Positions 1-12,400 of a stretch of DNA of 64,000 nucleotides are shown in pieces. The stretch is from Hemicordylus capensis. Its lineage: Eukaryota; Chordata; Lepidosauria; Squamata; Cordylidae. Each line of letters starts with the position of its first letter. Within the stretch, counting starts at the first letter, position 1. The notes below the pieces were generated by a model. That model had not been told where the DNA came from, did not search any database, and saw only the letters and a list, made by a program, of their open reading frames with translations. The stretch spans positions 16,821,320-16,885,319 of the forward strand of contig NC_069670.1 in NCBI RefSeq assembly GCF_027244095.1. Reading direction: 5' to 3'. The translations under genes and the position numbers were made by a program.

Positions 1-1640
1 TGGCTCAGCATTAAGGCAACTTCCGATGTTCTATGACAAAGCAAGCTTTTGGTGCACACGGCATTCTCCTTGAGGGCTGTGTCCTAAACTACAGGGCTGA
101 GCTCCAAAGAGCAGATTTAAATGCTGTTATCTACTTTCCGTTGTCCCTTGTCCGGTCCCAAAGGCTTAGAGCAGGTCATGATGGATTTTAGATGGATGTG
201 AAGGTTTTTAAAAATTCATCTCCCATTTCCAGCCCGCCCTCACCCTCGGGCTCAGGGTGGGTTGCAGCACAGCCACAGTCAAATGACACACGTGCCGTTG
301 TTTTGGTTCTGTGTACCAGTGAGATCCGTGCAGCAGGGAGAGTTTGACAAGGAGCAGGGAGATCTGGGTTCAAAATCAGGCTGGCCTACCTTCCAATATC
401 GTTGTGAAGAAAATAATGGGGTGATCTCTTCTAAGTCATCCTGAATGGAGGGAGGATGAAATTGAATGGAGGGAGGATGAAATAGAAATGTGATAGAAAT
501 TACTTCCAGTAAGTTACATTTGCCAGTTAAAAGCAATTCCAGGAAGGCAGCCTTAACAGCATTTCCTGAAAACACTGGGGTTCCAACTTTTGAGTCTCAT
601 GAGGCAGGGAGTTCCACTGACTGCTAGAAACAAAACACAGCTCCTTTCCCGCCGTGGATGCAAATAATGTTGCAAAACAGAGGGAGGGGGAATTGCTGGG
701 GCTCAAGTCTGCCTTAGTATTCTGACGTGTGTGGCAGGGTCCTAGCTGTAATGATACCCTGCTGATGATACTCACTCACTATCATTTTGCATAATCGAGG
801 CCTGGCAAGAAAAGAAGAAGGGCCAAGCCTGGACCCTGCTCAAAGCAGTAATGCAAATGTCGTCCCTTCAGACCACGATTTCCACCTGGCCCTCCAGAGT
901 CTCTGGCGAAGGTTCTGTCACTCGGTTGCTAAATTTGGGGTGGTGAATTTCCATGATGAACGCAGCCACCCAGGATGACGCTGGGATCTGTTTGGGATCA
1001 GCTTACGGGGTGCTTATTTATACGCTCTGAGCCAGAAGAGAGCTATGCAGAGAGCAGGGTGGGGTGTGAGGTGGGTGGTAGAGCAGGAGAAGGCTGGAGA
1101 CCAAGCCGGCTGGGGGAAGTGTGTGGTCCGGGCGGGTGGAAGATCAGTGTGTGCGGGGCAGAGGTGGTTAGGGCGTCAGAAGGAGGATCACTTAACACAC
1201 AACAGCAGCAGCAGCAGCTTTTACCAGTGCCATGCAATCTGGGTGGTCAAGCAGAATGGGCAGCTGTGCCTGCCCCACTTGATCCTTCAGGGCAGAGGAT
1301 TCATTGGGGCAGCGGAGCATGTTTCCAGAGAGGTAGCCATGTGGCTGCCACAAACGAGGGTTAAATCATCCTAAATGGGCTTGCCAAAATTGGAAGTTCC
1401 AGGCCAGACAAGAGTCAGGGATGAGAAGAAGAATCCTGTGGGACCTGGAAAACAGACCCCCATTTAAGACGCCAAGAGTTTGAGAGTCTTTAAGGTGGCA
1501 TTAGAGAGGACACAACTACCTCCCTGGAAATATATCGTGTGAAACAGCATTGGTGTGTGTGCGTGTGTGTGCAAGGGTGTGGCTCAAAAGGGGGTCTCTC
1601 CCCCATTCTGTTTGGGGAGAGGCAGTGTCAGCCCCTTGAA
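1..1640. other. Upstream flank, no gene recognised
   Basis: No exon with convincing splice sites or recognisable protein similarity was found. Open frames here are short and lack family motifs. A CAG run near 1202-1217 and short purine-rich repeats (for example a 20-bp duplication around 445-485) are the only visible structure. In human the neighbours on this side are FAM89B and ZNRD2, but nothing here resembles them. Confidence 0.5.
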
Positions 1641-1644
1641 TGAA

Positions 1645-1790
1645 TACGGTGCCGACGAATATTTATATACTGCTTTTCAGCAGGCACAAGCTTTCTTTTT
1701 CAACAGAAGTTCCCAAAGTGGTTTACGTAACAAAACAAACAACCCAAACAAAATAAACCTGGAAGGGAATCTTCTCCCTTTACCCTAGAT
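1645..1790 (+). mobile_element. Dispersed LINE-type 3' end fragment
   Basis: The pattern of a partly A-rich stretch with 'atttatatactgcttttcag' followed by 'cccaaagtggtttac' recurs at 16,905, 49,060, 57,030(-), 58,795 and 60,500(-). It reads like the 3' tail of a LINE family or a SINE derived from one. The family is not determined. Confidence 0.5.
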
Positions 1791-2394
1791 GAGAGGGGTG
1801 GCTACTTTGCGGCGAAAGAGATAGCATGCGCTCTGAATGCACATGCTCAGAGGCACCCCTTTCTTCATGGATTCCTCCCCACCTTTTTGGAGCTGGATGG
1901 TCCTCTGGCCTAGAGGAAAATAAGAGTCCTTCTGGGGAGGCCCTTGGCGCTGCTGAGGTTTGTTATGGCCAGAAGTGGAGAAAGGTCAATTCCTCCTGGC
2001 CAGTTGCCAAAGCAGGAGGAAAAGAGAAAAGTGTGTGCTTCCTTGCTGCTGCCGCTTCATCCTACCCATCAGAGGGGTGAGCACTCTGCACATGCCCCCA
2101 TGTCTTGTTTCCTTCTAAGTTGCAACTGGCCAGAGGAGAAAAGTGCTTCATGGAAGGCAGCTGGGGGGGGGGAGGTTGGGCAAGCATTCCCCTAGAAAAG
2201 TGGCTCCCCCACTGCCTTCTAATTTCTGTTCCAGAAATCTAACATCTGGGGCACAGCTTGCCCACCCATAAATGCACTTTGCACCTTCTGTGCCCCGCCC
2301 CCTCAGGTTTTTCTTTCTTTTTTGGCCTGTTGCCACCACCGCTGAAGCACTGTGGAAGGATGTGTCCTCTGTGTGTGTCTGTCCTTTTAAACCT

Positions 2395-2806
2395 GTTCCG
2401 GGGAGAGCTCTGCACATGGTCAGAAACACTCTGTGTTTTTTAAAAAAGAAAACTCTTCTGGGGAGAATTCTGTGCATGGTCAGAAACACCTTAAGAAAAA
2501 GAAAACTCTTCGGGGGGAGAATTCTGTGCATGGTCAGAAACATCTTAAGAAAAAAAACTTTTCCAAGGAGAATTCTGTGCATGGTCAGAAACACCCTGTG
2601 CTTTAAAAAAAAAGCTTCAGGGGAGAATTCTGTGCATGGTCAGAAACACCTTGTGTTTTGTTTTGTTTTAAAGAAAACTCTTCCGGGGAGAATTCTGTGC
2701 ATGGTCAGAAAAACCCTGTGTTCTTTTAAAAAGAAAACTCTTCCGGGGAGAATTCTGTGCCTGGTCTGCGGAGATGCAAGGAGATTTGTGTCTTTAAAAA
2801 AGAAGC
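2395..2806. repeat. Minisatellite, about 7 units of 53-64 bp
   Basis: Seven tandem units start near 2397, 2458, 2511, 2565, 2619, 2683 and 2743. Each has a conserved core (gagaattctgtgcatggtca followed by gaaacac) and a variable A/T-rich spacer with runs of A or T. The array ends about 80 bp before the CpG-rich EHBP1L1 promoter. Long open frames on both strands through it are by-products of the repeat, not genes. The core resembles a dispersed motif found at several other sites in the window. Confidence 0.85.
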
Positions 2807-2879
2807 AGCTGGGGGGGGGGGACGACGCCAAACCAAGCCTAAGAAAGACAGGCTGGAGGGGCGGGTGGTCTTCTGTTGT

Positions 2880-3450
2880 TTTTATCCCGTCCACCGCCCC
2901 ACACCGGAGGAGGGGGAGGCCCAGGCTGTCAGCTGCTGCCGCCGCCCTCCCCCGCTCCGCCCTCCCGGTCTGAGGTTCACACCCACAGCCCTCGCGATCA
3001 GCGATCCTCCCCGCTCCCTCCCACCCCAGCAGGTCGGGCTCCTGCAACTTTCTTTGGCTTCGCAGCACCGACTTCCTCCTGGCGGCTCCTCGCAGCGGCT
3101 GCCAGCCGGCCCCGGACGAGCCCTCGACGGGCGGCGGCGGCTGACTCCCTGACTGCGGCCGGCTCGCCCCCTCGGGGCCCGGGGAGACGGCGATGGGGGC
3201 CGCGCGGGGCCGCAGCCAGCGGTGAGGAAGAGCGCGAGCGCAGCAGCCCGGAGCCTTCACCGACGGGGCGGCCATGAGCTCGGTGTGGAAGCGGCTCCAG
3301 CGCGTGGGGAAGCGGGCGGGCAAGTTCCAGTTCGTCGCCTGCTACCAGGAGCTGGAGGTGGAGTGCACCAAGAAATGGTGAGGAGGGAGGGAGGCAGGGG
3401 CGCGCGCGGCTGCACCACCGCCAGGGCGTGGTGGTGGTGGTGGTGGTGGT
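2880..3450 (+). promoter_or_regulatory. EHBP1L1: CpG-rich promoter and 5' UTR region of EHBP1L1
   Basis: The stretch is strongly GC-rich with frequent CpG and surrounds the first coding exon. No TATA box is visible near the likely start. This is typical of a CpG-island promoter of a broadly expressed vertebrate gene. The exact transcription start cannot be read from sequence. A (GTG)n run lies at 3428-3452, just inside intron 1. Confidence 0.7.
3274..3377 (+). CDS. EHBP1L1: EHBP1L1 coding exon 1
   Basis: Encodes residues 1-35, the first strand of the NT-C2 domain ([18 protein letters not shown] onward, ending at CTKKW). The donor gtgagg follows with Trp35 split (phase 2). The start codon lies in the CpG island. 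Confidence 0.95.
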
Positions 3451-6400
3451 GACGACACGGGGCACTAGTGAATGCACCAGGGCTGGTGGGCGGAGCCAAG
3501 GCCGTGGCAGGAAGTTGAGAGAGACGGCGGTGGTGCAGAATGCACGAGGCGTGGTGAAGCGAGGTTATGGGGGTGGGGGGAATACACGCGTGTTAGCAAA
3601 ACGGTGAGCAAAAAGGCTGCGCTCTCGGTCTCAGTAAGAGAACCCAAGAACAGCCCCGCTGGATCAGGCCCGTCTTTGTCCCGCATCCCGTTCCCCCACA
3701 GTGGTTCCCCCACCCGATGCCCCTGAGGAGCCCACCGGCAGAGAAGGTGAGGGCTTGCCCTCTTCTCCTGCGCTTGCTCCCCTGCAACTGGGATTGAGAG
3801 GCATCTAAGTTCTCTTTACAGCAGCCTTGGGAGGTAGGCCGGGATGGGGCTGGTTAACGCCCTGTTGCAGATGCAGGGGCTGAGGCCGAGAGAGGTTTGC
3901 ATCCCCGCGTTGTAAGATGCTGAGTGGCTGAGGTGACATTTGAACTGGGGGCTTCCTGCTGCCACAGGGTGTAGGCCATCAGTTAGTTTTGCTGCGCTGG
4001 GCAAGGCAGAGGGGAAGTTGTGCCCTTCCAGTAGGGTGAGTCGTGGGTTGCCCATGGGGAAGTGGTGAAGAGGGCCCGGTGGGGAGGGCTATTTTTGTTT
4101 ATCTCTTTGAAATCTTTCTAAGTCGTTTTCCCAAAGGGTTCCCCCTGATTAAGATACAGCCGTGAAAAGCAAGTCGTCATTGACAGCAATAAAACAAATA
4201 AAACTTCTGATTAAAAATAGCCACCAAAGAACCCAAAAAACCCGAATAAATAAAGCAATTGATAAAAATAGCCACAAAAGAATCCAAATCGGCCAGTGCC
4301 TGTCAGAAGAAGACGGTCATGACATTCTTTGGGAAACGTAATAAAGTAGATTTCGAGTTAATGGGACTTTTTCCTGGAACAAGTTAAGACTGCAGCTTGT
4401 TCCAGAAGAAGGTTCCGCGATTCAAAAATCGACTGCACAGGTCCTGCATGGTCACGGCTCCAAAATCGTGACACCTTTTCCTTGGCTGCTGATCTTGGAA
4501 AGTGATATTTGGGAACTAGGAGGCTTTGTTTGAACTTCTGTGGGGGGGAAGGATCCTTAAGGTGTGAAGGTTCACAGGTGACTGGGTCCAGAACCAAATT
4601 GGTGACGTGTGTGCAGAACAGGCTGAGTACAAGCAGGCCTCCTAGTACCTGTCTGGAGACATAGAATCGCAGAATGTCAGAGTTGGAAGGGACCCTAAAG
4701 GTCTTTAGTTCCCTGTTCTGTGCAGTCCCTGACAGACAGCTGTCCAGCCTCTGTTTGAAATGCTCCCCGCACACAGTCTTCAAGGGCAGCCCCATGTAGA
4801 ATGTGCTGCAGTAGTCAAGCCTGGAAGTTATGGGAGCATGGATAAGCATAGCAGTGGCCAGGCTTCTGCTGTGTTCTAGGAAATAATGTGAGTGCTGATC
4901 TGTGCACTAGGAATGGTGAATCGGGTGGTAACTAAAGAGAGGGGAGTCTCAGAGCTGTGGGGTCTTGCGGTGGGGAGGGATGGGGGGTGCACACTTCCCT
5001 TCCTCCAAGTGCAGATGGGTAAATTAGAGATGGCAGTGTTCCCTCTAACAGAGATTCCCAAATGTAGTTGACCACAACTCCCGTAACTTCCAGCCAAAGG
5101 CCACCACAGCTGGGGATGCTGGGAGTTGTAGTCAACAACATCTTGAATCCCCTGTTAGAGAGGTTGTTGGTTGGAGACTCCTAACCTAAGCTGGGGGGCA
5201 AGGGTGGAAATGCACCTGATCACGTTCTTGGTCACTGTGTGGGGCCAAGAAGGGCTTGATCCAGCCGATCTGCTCTTTGCTGCCTCGCCCGTCTGGCCAG
5301 CTGCGAGTTGGGACGGGATGGACAGAATGTGTGAAGGCAATCTCCTCTGCAGAGACAAGGGCGCACAGTTGCTTCTGCCAGGAGGAGGGCGAGATTGACG
5401 GGAGGCCCTTTTTGACATCGGAGTTCCGTCCCTGGGAGCAGCAGGTGTGGATGCCGGGCAGGTGTCGGGCTGAATGAGGCAGCTACAGAAACAAAGCGCA
5501 GTCGTTCGGAGGCTGCTCGCCCGCAGTGATCCCTCCGTGGGTCACGAGTGGCCCCAAAGAGGAGGGGAACGCAAGCTGACTTATTTCCTCGCTGATTGCC
5601 TGGAACTGATGAGTCTTCCTAGCCACAGATGACTCGGCCACTGACTCTTAATCCCAAGGAAAACAGCACTCTTGACGTGCTCTGGGCCAACCGGCCTGAC
5701 TGCGGCCTTCCTCTGCTGCATTAGGACTGGCTAGGGGCAGCTGATAGGCTGCCCGAGAGAGACATTTGCCCTTCGGTCTAAGATGGGGCCTACTAAAAGC
5801 TGGGCAAGAGGAGGGTTCCATTCAGCAGCTGCGACTTAAACAGAGACCTGTTGGGGTGTGTGTGTGAAATCTGCCAAGAAAGCCGCCTGTGCCGGCGTCG
5901 GGTGGGAAAGCGCTCTGCACATGCCTCGATGCTTTCTTTTTTATGGTTTTGCACATTCCAAGCTTGAGGTCTGAAGGGTCAGTCCTGGAATTCGCCTCTC
6001 CAGGGCATGTGGTAGCATGCAATGCTTATTTTATGTTTATGTTTATTTTTATTTTGGGAGTGGGGCGGTGTGCCAGAACTCAGGCCTCCCTGGAAGAGAC
6101 CTCCTCGGGCACAGGAGCTCTGCCCTTTCATCTCCAAAGTGTGGGCAGGGAATGGTCTGTGATCACTTGCTCCTAAAATAACTAAATGCCCTCTGCGCAT
6201 GCTCAGAGGGGCTAGCTGTTTTGCATGCTTTGGGGGTGAGCCCTGCTTGTGGGGAGCGCTGGGATAGAGAGGAGCCCCCCCATGGGAGTTTGGGGGAAGT
6301 TTCTGGGGGCACAAAGGGGGGCAAGTTCCCTTGTATCTCAGAGGTTGGGGGAGCCCCCTCAAACATTGGGATGCAGTTGCTTATGGTGGTGGCAGATGGT

Positions 6401-9400
6401 TGTGGGGAGCTGTGTCCCCCAAAGTGGGGCTGAGATGCCCTGCTGGGCTTCAGAAACTGGAGCAAAGCAGGCCCTGGACGGCTCTCGTCTGTTTCCCCCC
6501 CTCCGTTCTGACACAGCAGAGGCCTTATAAGGGCCTCGGGAAATGATAAATATTTAGTCATTGCAGGGCTAAAAATGGAAGTAGGAGGGCGAAAGCTGGG
6601 ATGGGGGGGCCTAGCATTTCAGGAGGACTGTAGCAAAGGGGGGGGTTGTAGATGGTGAGGCACGACAGGGGTCCCAGCGGGGAGAGGGAGCATCCGGGCA
6701 CCCCGCTTTGGGGCAGTCCGGGGTACCAGATTGCTTTGCTTCTCTGCCGCTCAATTTCTTTCCAGTCTCTGGCCCCCAGCCCCACCCTCATTCCCATGAC
6801 TTGGCAGGATCCGACCCGTCCTTGGCAGCGTGAAGGGAGGGGGAGGGAGGAGAGAGAGCAGACGGCTGCTCAGTCTTGTTTCTTATTTTTATTTTGTTTT
6901 TTGTTTTCCGGAGAGGTGTTGGGGTTCCAGCCAGCCTGGAAACCTTGTGCCTTTGGATCTCTCCTCCTCATCGTTAGTGGCGAGGGGCAAGCACTCTGCA
7001 CGTGTTCAGAGGCGCCATCATTGCTCTGGACTGTTGTGTTAAAATACATTCTGGGGCTCAAATTTAGCCCTTGCACGTGTGGTGCCCCACAGACTGGATG
7101 TGGGGGAATGAGGTAAGGGTGGATGGGGCCCGTAGCTCAGTGGCAGAGCATCTGCCTGGCATGAGGAAGGTCCCGGGTTCAATCCCTGGCAGCATCCCCA
7201 GATAGGGCTGAGAAAAGTTCCTTCCTGAAGCCCTGGAGAGCCGCTGCCAGTCAGAGTAGAAAACAGTGAACTGGATGGACGAATGGCCTGACTCGGATGG
7301 CAGCTTCCTATAGATGGCCGCTTAGTCCAGTTTTAAATGCATCGATTTCAGGTCCAGTTCCTGAACCCTAAATAAGATGTGAGGACTTAACACTTTATGG
7401 AGGGAGTATGACCTAACCCAAAAGTTCTTCAGCTTTATCCCAGATATATGGTGGGAGCCTGACTGTGTTCTTTGGAGGAAGAGAGCAAGGTGCTCTGCAA
7501 ATGCTCTGAGGCACCTACATCCTTATCCTTCCTTCCTGTATTAAGGGGATGAGCCCTGAAGTTGGAAATCGGTTCTAGTGAGCCCTGCAGAGCCCGCACT
7601 TGAACTCTGCTTTTGCAGGTTTCTGAGTCCGAATCTGCAATGCCAGCACTTGATAATTCGACCACTTCGCAGGGATATCTCCTGCACAGCGGCACTTGGG
7701 TTTTCTTCAATGCCAGCTCTGCTGATTTTCCAAGTGCAAACGGCCGGGGTTTGCCTTTGGCACCTGCTTCCAACACCAGAGCCCAGCTCAGCTGTGAAAC
7801 ACAAGCGTTGGCGAAGGACAGTGCCTCTGAGTACATACAGAGTGCTTCTCCCTCTCCTCTGAACCAGATTAGCAGCACCAATGGGAGCATTCCCCTGGAG
7901 GCAAATCGGAGCCATGGCAGGAAGCAGATCAGGACCGCAGTGGGGCAAAATGATTCTTGCCCGAAACCTTGGAGAGCCTGCTGCCAGACCGTGCAGACGA
8001 TCTCGAAGGCCAATGTCTGACTCAGTAGGCTCCGAGGGCCAGGAAAGACTTGGCTGCACCGTTGTTTTCGCCCAGAGGCCCCTGCCTCTCCATCCCAGTC
8101 CTGGGTCGAAAAGGGAATCTCCTTTTGGTGGAGCCGGGTGAGCGGATTGGGTTTCTTCGCTGAGCCCAGATATAACCCAGCACCTGCAGCGGATTTATGA
8201 CCCTGGCCCCAGGGCTAAAATTAGCCTTTGGCCACTAGCCCGGAAGAACGAAAGATGCCGTTAGAGGAAGGCAGGAGCCGAGCTCAGCAGCAGCCCCTTG
8301 GGTGGGGCTCTGTGGGCGGTCGCTATTTTTATGTTCAAAATGATGTGGAGAGAAGCTCTCCAGAGGGTCAGAGATGAGATCCAGGGTTCAAAGGTTATTA
8401 TTAATGATAATAATTAATAATAAATGCTGTAATATGGGGAGGGGAGCAGGCTTGTATGGGAGAGGTTTTCTTGAGATGAACGCTGCTGTTCTTGTGGAAT
8501 GCCTCTCCATCCGTTTTCATGACACTTACCTAGGAGAACTTCAGGCCCTTGAGTTGGTGCTATCCATCTCTCTCTACTCTGATGGCTTTATTTATTTTAA
8601 TTTAATTTTATTTATTTTATTTTATTTTTTTTATTTATTGACAAGTCCCAGGGAACTGTGTTTCCTAGACTAGGATAGTCAAGAGGTAGAATTGTTTAAT
8701 AAACTATTTCTCCCCCCGTCCGCCCCAAGCAGTTTTGTTTCTGTTCCTTGTAAAAGGAAGCCCGTTTACTCTTCCATCACTAAATCTGGTAATTTTGTCC
8801 AGTGTCATGGTCTGGCTCCCAGATCCAAAGAGAATTGGTCAAGGCCTGATTATCGTAGTGCTGTCTCAGTGCCTGGCTCTCTGCAATGAATGAGAGTAGA
8901 GGTCCCTGCCCCACAGGGCTTACATTCTAGAAACAGGTTGTATTTCGACTTAATTTTACAGTAAGGTATTGGGAGGACTACAGGCTTGTGCCAAAAAAAA
9001 TTTAAAGGATGAGTGAGCTTTGAGGAGGGATTTGAAGGAAATAAGAGAGGTGGAATTGTAGAGGCATTTGGGGAAATGGCTCCAGGCCTAAGGGGCAGCG
9101 AGGGAGAAAGGGTGGAGTTGTTTGGGGGAGCAGGGGGTGGTGGTGTTGGGGGAGCAAAAGGCACAGGCAGGAATGCAGCAGGTTACTAAAGTTGAGATGT
9201 CAAGAGAGGCGAAGCCATTTGAGGTCACTGAAAGCGAACTGAGGCGGCCACCCATCCAGGCCCTGACCAAACCTGACCCTGCTTAGCTCCAGCATCGTGA
9301 CTGTATGAACTCCACACAGCCCTAGGGTCTTATGCGGTATTCTTCCTGAGAAAGAGGGGAACCAGACTCCTGGGTCCTTTTCAGAACTTGGGACTAATCG

Positions 9401-12400
9401 GGGTGGAGGGGACTTGTGGACTGGACGAAGGCTTATGTGATCCTGAAATCTAGGCCAGGATTCTTGCAGGAACCCTGTCCCTGAGACCTAGGGGTGGGGG
9501 CTTGGGGTGGGGCAGGGCGGAGCTGAGGTTATTAGAAGCGGGGGGGGGTAGGAAAACATGATGGGGGGGCTTAAAAGACAGTAGGGGCTGATCTCTCCCT
9601 GCATGTCATAGGAACACAGGAAGCTGCCATATACTGAGTCAGACCATTGGTCTATCTAGCTCAGTATTGTCTTCACAGACTGGCAGCGGCTTCTCCAAGG
9701 TTGCAGGCAGGAGTCTCTCTCAGCCCTATCTGGGAGATGCTGCCAGGGAGGGAAGGAACTTGGAACCTTCTGCATGCAAGCATGCAGGGGCTCTTCCCAG
9801 AGCAGCCCATCCCCTTAGGGGAAGAAGATCTTGCGGGTGCTGGGGTGGAGTCCTGCTGCCAGTTGGGCGTGGCCCAGCCTGCTTGTGGGGGAACCACCAG
9901 CGTCACACCCAGTGAGCCTGGGAAGCGGGAGATAAACTTAGCCCGCACACACCCCGACCCTGGGCACTTCCAGTTACTGCATGGCTCAGCCATAACCCCT
10001 CTCAGTCCTGTCTCCAGTTCAGCCCCGCCGAAAGACAGTTCTGTGCTTCAGAAGGAGTTAAATGAGTACTTCCCTTGGAGGCGTTCAAGCTTGGGTCCCC
10101 CGGATGGGGTTGGACTACAACTCCCATTGCCCAGTGATGCTGTGGATGATGGGAGTTGTAGTCCGACAAGATCTGGGGCAGGGGGGCAAGGCTAAGAACC
10201 CCTGGCGTAACCCATTTGCGAATTGTCTCAGAACAAAACAGTGGGATATAAAGGATGCTGTGAATAAATGATGTTGGGGAAAGATGGTACGGGATGGGGT
10301 GGAGGTCCATGGCTCTTAAACAGGGAGGAGGAGTGAGGACAGAGCTGGCTATGAACCCCTATGGCTGAACCTCTGTGTTCAGAGACCGCTTGCCTGTGGG
10401 GCAAAAGGAGGAGAAGGTTGTTGATTTCAAGGCCAACTTGTGGGGTTTGTGAAGGCCTCTGTTTGGCCCCGGTGGGGGGGCTGGTTGCTGGACCCATTGG
10501 ACCCCACCTTTGTCAGATTCAGCAGGGTTCTTCCTGTGATCATATCTTAAGCGGAGGCATGGTATTTTCAAAAATATTTTATTCATTTTTTTTATATACC
10601 CCACCTTTTGCCCCTAAGAAGACTTGTAAGCTTCTATGCAGCTTACAAACAATGAAAATACAGTCTTTTAAAAAATGCACAATGGATGCATGGAAACCGT
10701 GAGTGCAACATGAAAAATAATAACACAGCTACTTAAAAAAACAAAACAAAAAAACAAATTGCAAATGACATTGAATCAACTGAGAATCTGTCGCTCAGAG
10801 GAGGTAGAGAGGAATCTTGGAAAATGCGCAGCGGTGGTTTGCTGCTGTTACTGAGACAAGCAAGGCTAGGGTGGGCTTGTTTGTAGGAAGAGGAAGTTGG
10901 CCCTTTGTGGCCTTCAAGGCCCCTTCCAGTTCTAAAATTATGTGATTCTAAAAGCATGGCTGTAGCAGATCCCTGCACAGAGCAGGGGTTGGCCAAGATC
11001 CCTTCCAGCTCCAAACCTTCTTTCCTTTAGGCCTCCAAAGTGCCTACAATGACTGTTGCAGGCAAGTGGGCCAGTTCTGTGGGCTAGTAAGTTTGCCTCT
11101 GTGCTTTATTTCTGAATCCTTTCCCCTCTGACCCCAGGCAGCCGGACAAGTTGGTTGTGGTCTGGACCCGAAGGAACCGGCGGATCTGCTCCAAGGTGTG
11201 TGCATTTCTTGCAGCGGTGGACTGGGGGTTGTTCCCCGTGACTGTGCTCAGAATTCATTCTGGACACAGAAGAAAAAGGTTGGGCTGAAGTCCGTGCAAA
11301 TGCAGCAGAAGATGCCGGTGATGATTCGTCCCACCAGTACCCAGTGGGACACACACACACAGACACACAGCCTACCCACAGCCACCCATCACCCCACTGA
11401 ATTCCCTCCCTTGTAGAAGGTGCTGTTTGGCATATCTGTGGCACCACACACACACACACACACACACACAGACAGTGATTTGGTATGGCTGATGCGACAA
11501 GTATTTTTTCTTAAGTGGATGATTAAATTTATTGAAGCCGGATGATTCAAGGAGATATGTCATTAAAAGATAAATAACCTTAAAGGTATAAAGGGTTTGC
11601 CCAATTAGGCTGGGCGTAGTCCTAATCCCTACCCAAACCCTGGCCCAGATTCCCTTTTACCACGCCAACAACACTCGCTCTGGTGACACAAACCTCTTAA
11701 ATTGTCATATTTTAAATTTTTTGTTTTTGTTTTTAACTAATGTTTTAATGTTGTTTTTATTTCGTTGTAAACTGCCCAGAGACGTGAATTCTGGGCCACA
11801 TAAAAATATATAAAATAAAATAAATAAATAAAAGAAAAGGGGCCTTTTCCTCCCTTAACAAGCCTGCAAGGGCTAAGTCAGGTCGCCTTGTCATGTAGGG
11901 CCCTGGAAGTCGCTCTGTAGCTGCCCAGCTGCTCTTCTGGTCTTGACACCAAAGTCTTCAATTTAGTCCTCCCCTCCCATCCAAGGCCTTTGCCTGGTCT
12001 GCTGTCTCAGATGCCACAGTCTTCAATTTGGTCCTCACTGCTCCCTGAGCAGGGCCTTTGCCTTGCCTGCTGATGCCAAGTCTTCAGTCTGGTCCTCCAC
12101 TCCATTTCTGGCCAGTTAACCGCTTCACTGCCAGGCTCCTTGAAGATGCCAAGTCTTCAGTCTGGTCCTCCACTCCATTTCTGGCCAGTTAACCGCTTCA
12201 CTGCCAGGCTCCTTGAAGATGAGGCTTCATTTGCTAGCCAGCTCTCCCTCAGCTGCTAGTCTTCTTTGAAGGTACAGAGACTAATCTGCTTAGGTGAGCT
12301 TAGCTAACCCTAACCCAACCTCTCTGCTCCAGCTCAGCTGTCCTCCTTTTAAACTGGCCTAAGCCCCTGCCTGCCTGCAGCCGCCTTCTTTAATTTGATT

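Larger units (their letters stand above)
3378..11137. other. EHBP1L1: EHBP1L1 intron 1 (7.8 kb)
   Basis: A long first intron with repeat debris annotated separately: LINE fragments, a palindromic element near 5,040, a tRNA-Ala SINE at 7,127, a composite SINE at 9,607 and another palindrome near 10,080. Copies of the dispersed ctctgcacatgctcagag-like motif lie at about 5905, 6189, 6981, 7481 and 7819(-). The stretches 5,400-7,100 and 7,330-9,000 are otherwise unremarkable. An AT-rich tract lies at 8,580-8,640. Confidence 0.8.

Noticed and set aside
2148-3323. Open frames of 148-233 residues across the minisatellite and CpG island
   Set aside because: Both strands stay open because of the tandem repeat and GC bias; no similarity and no conserved start.
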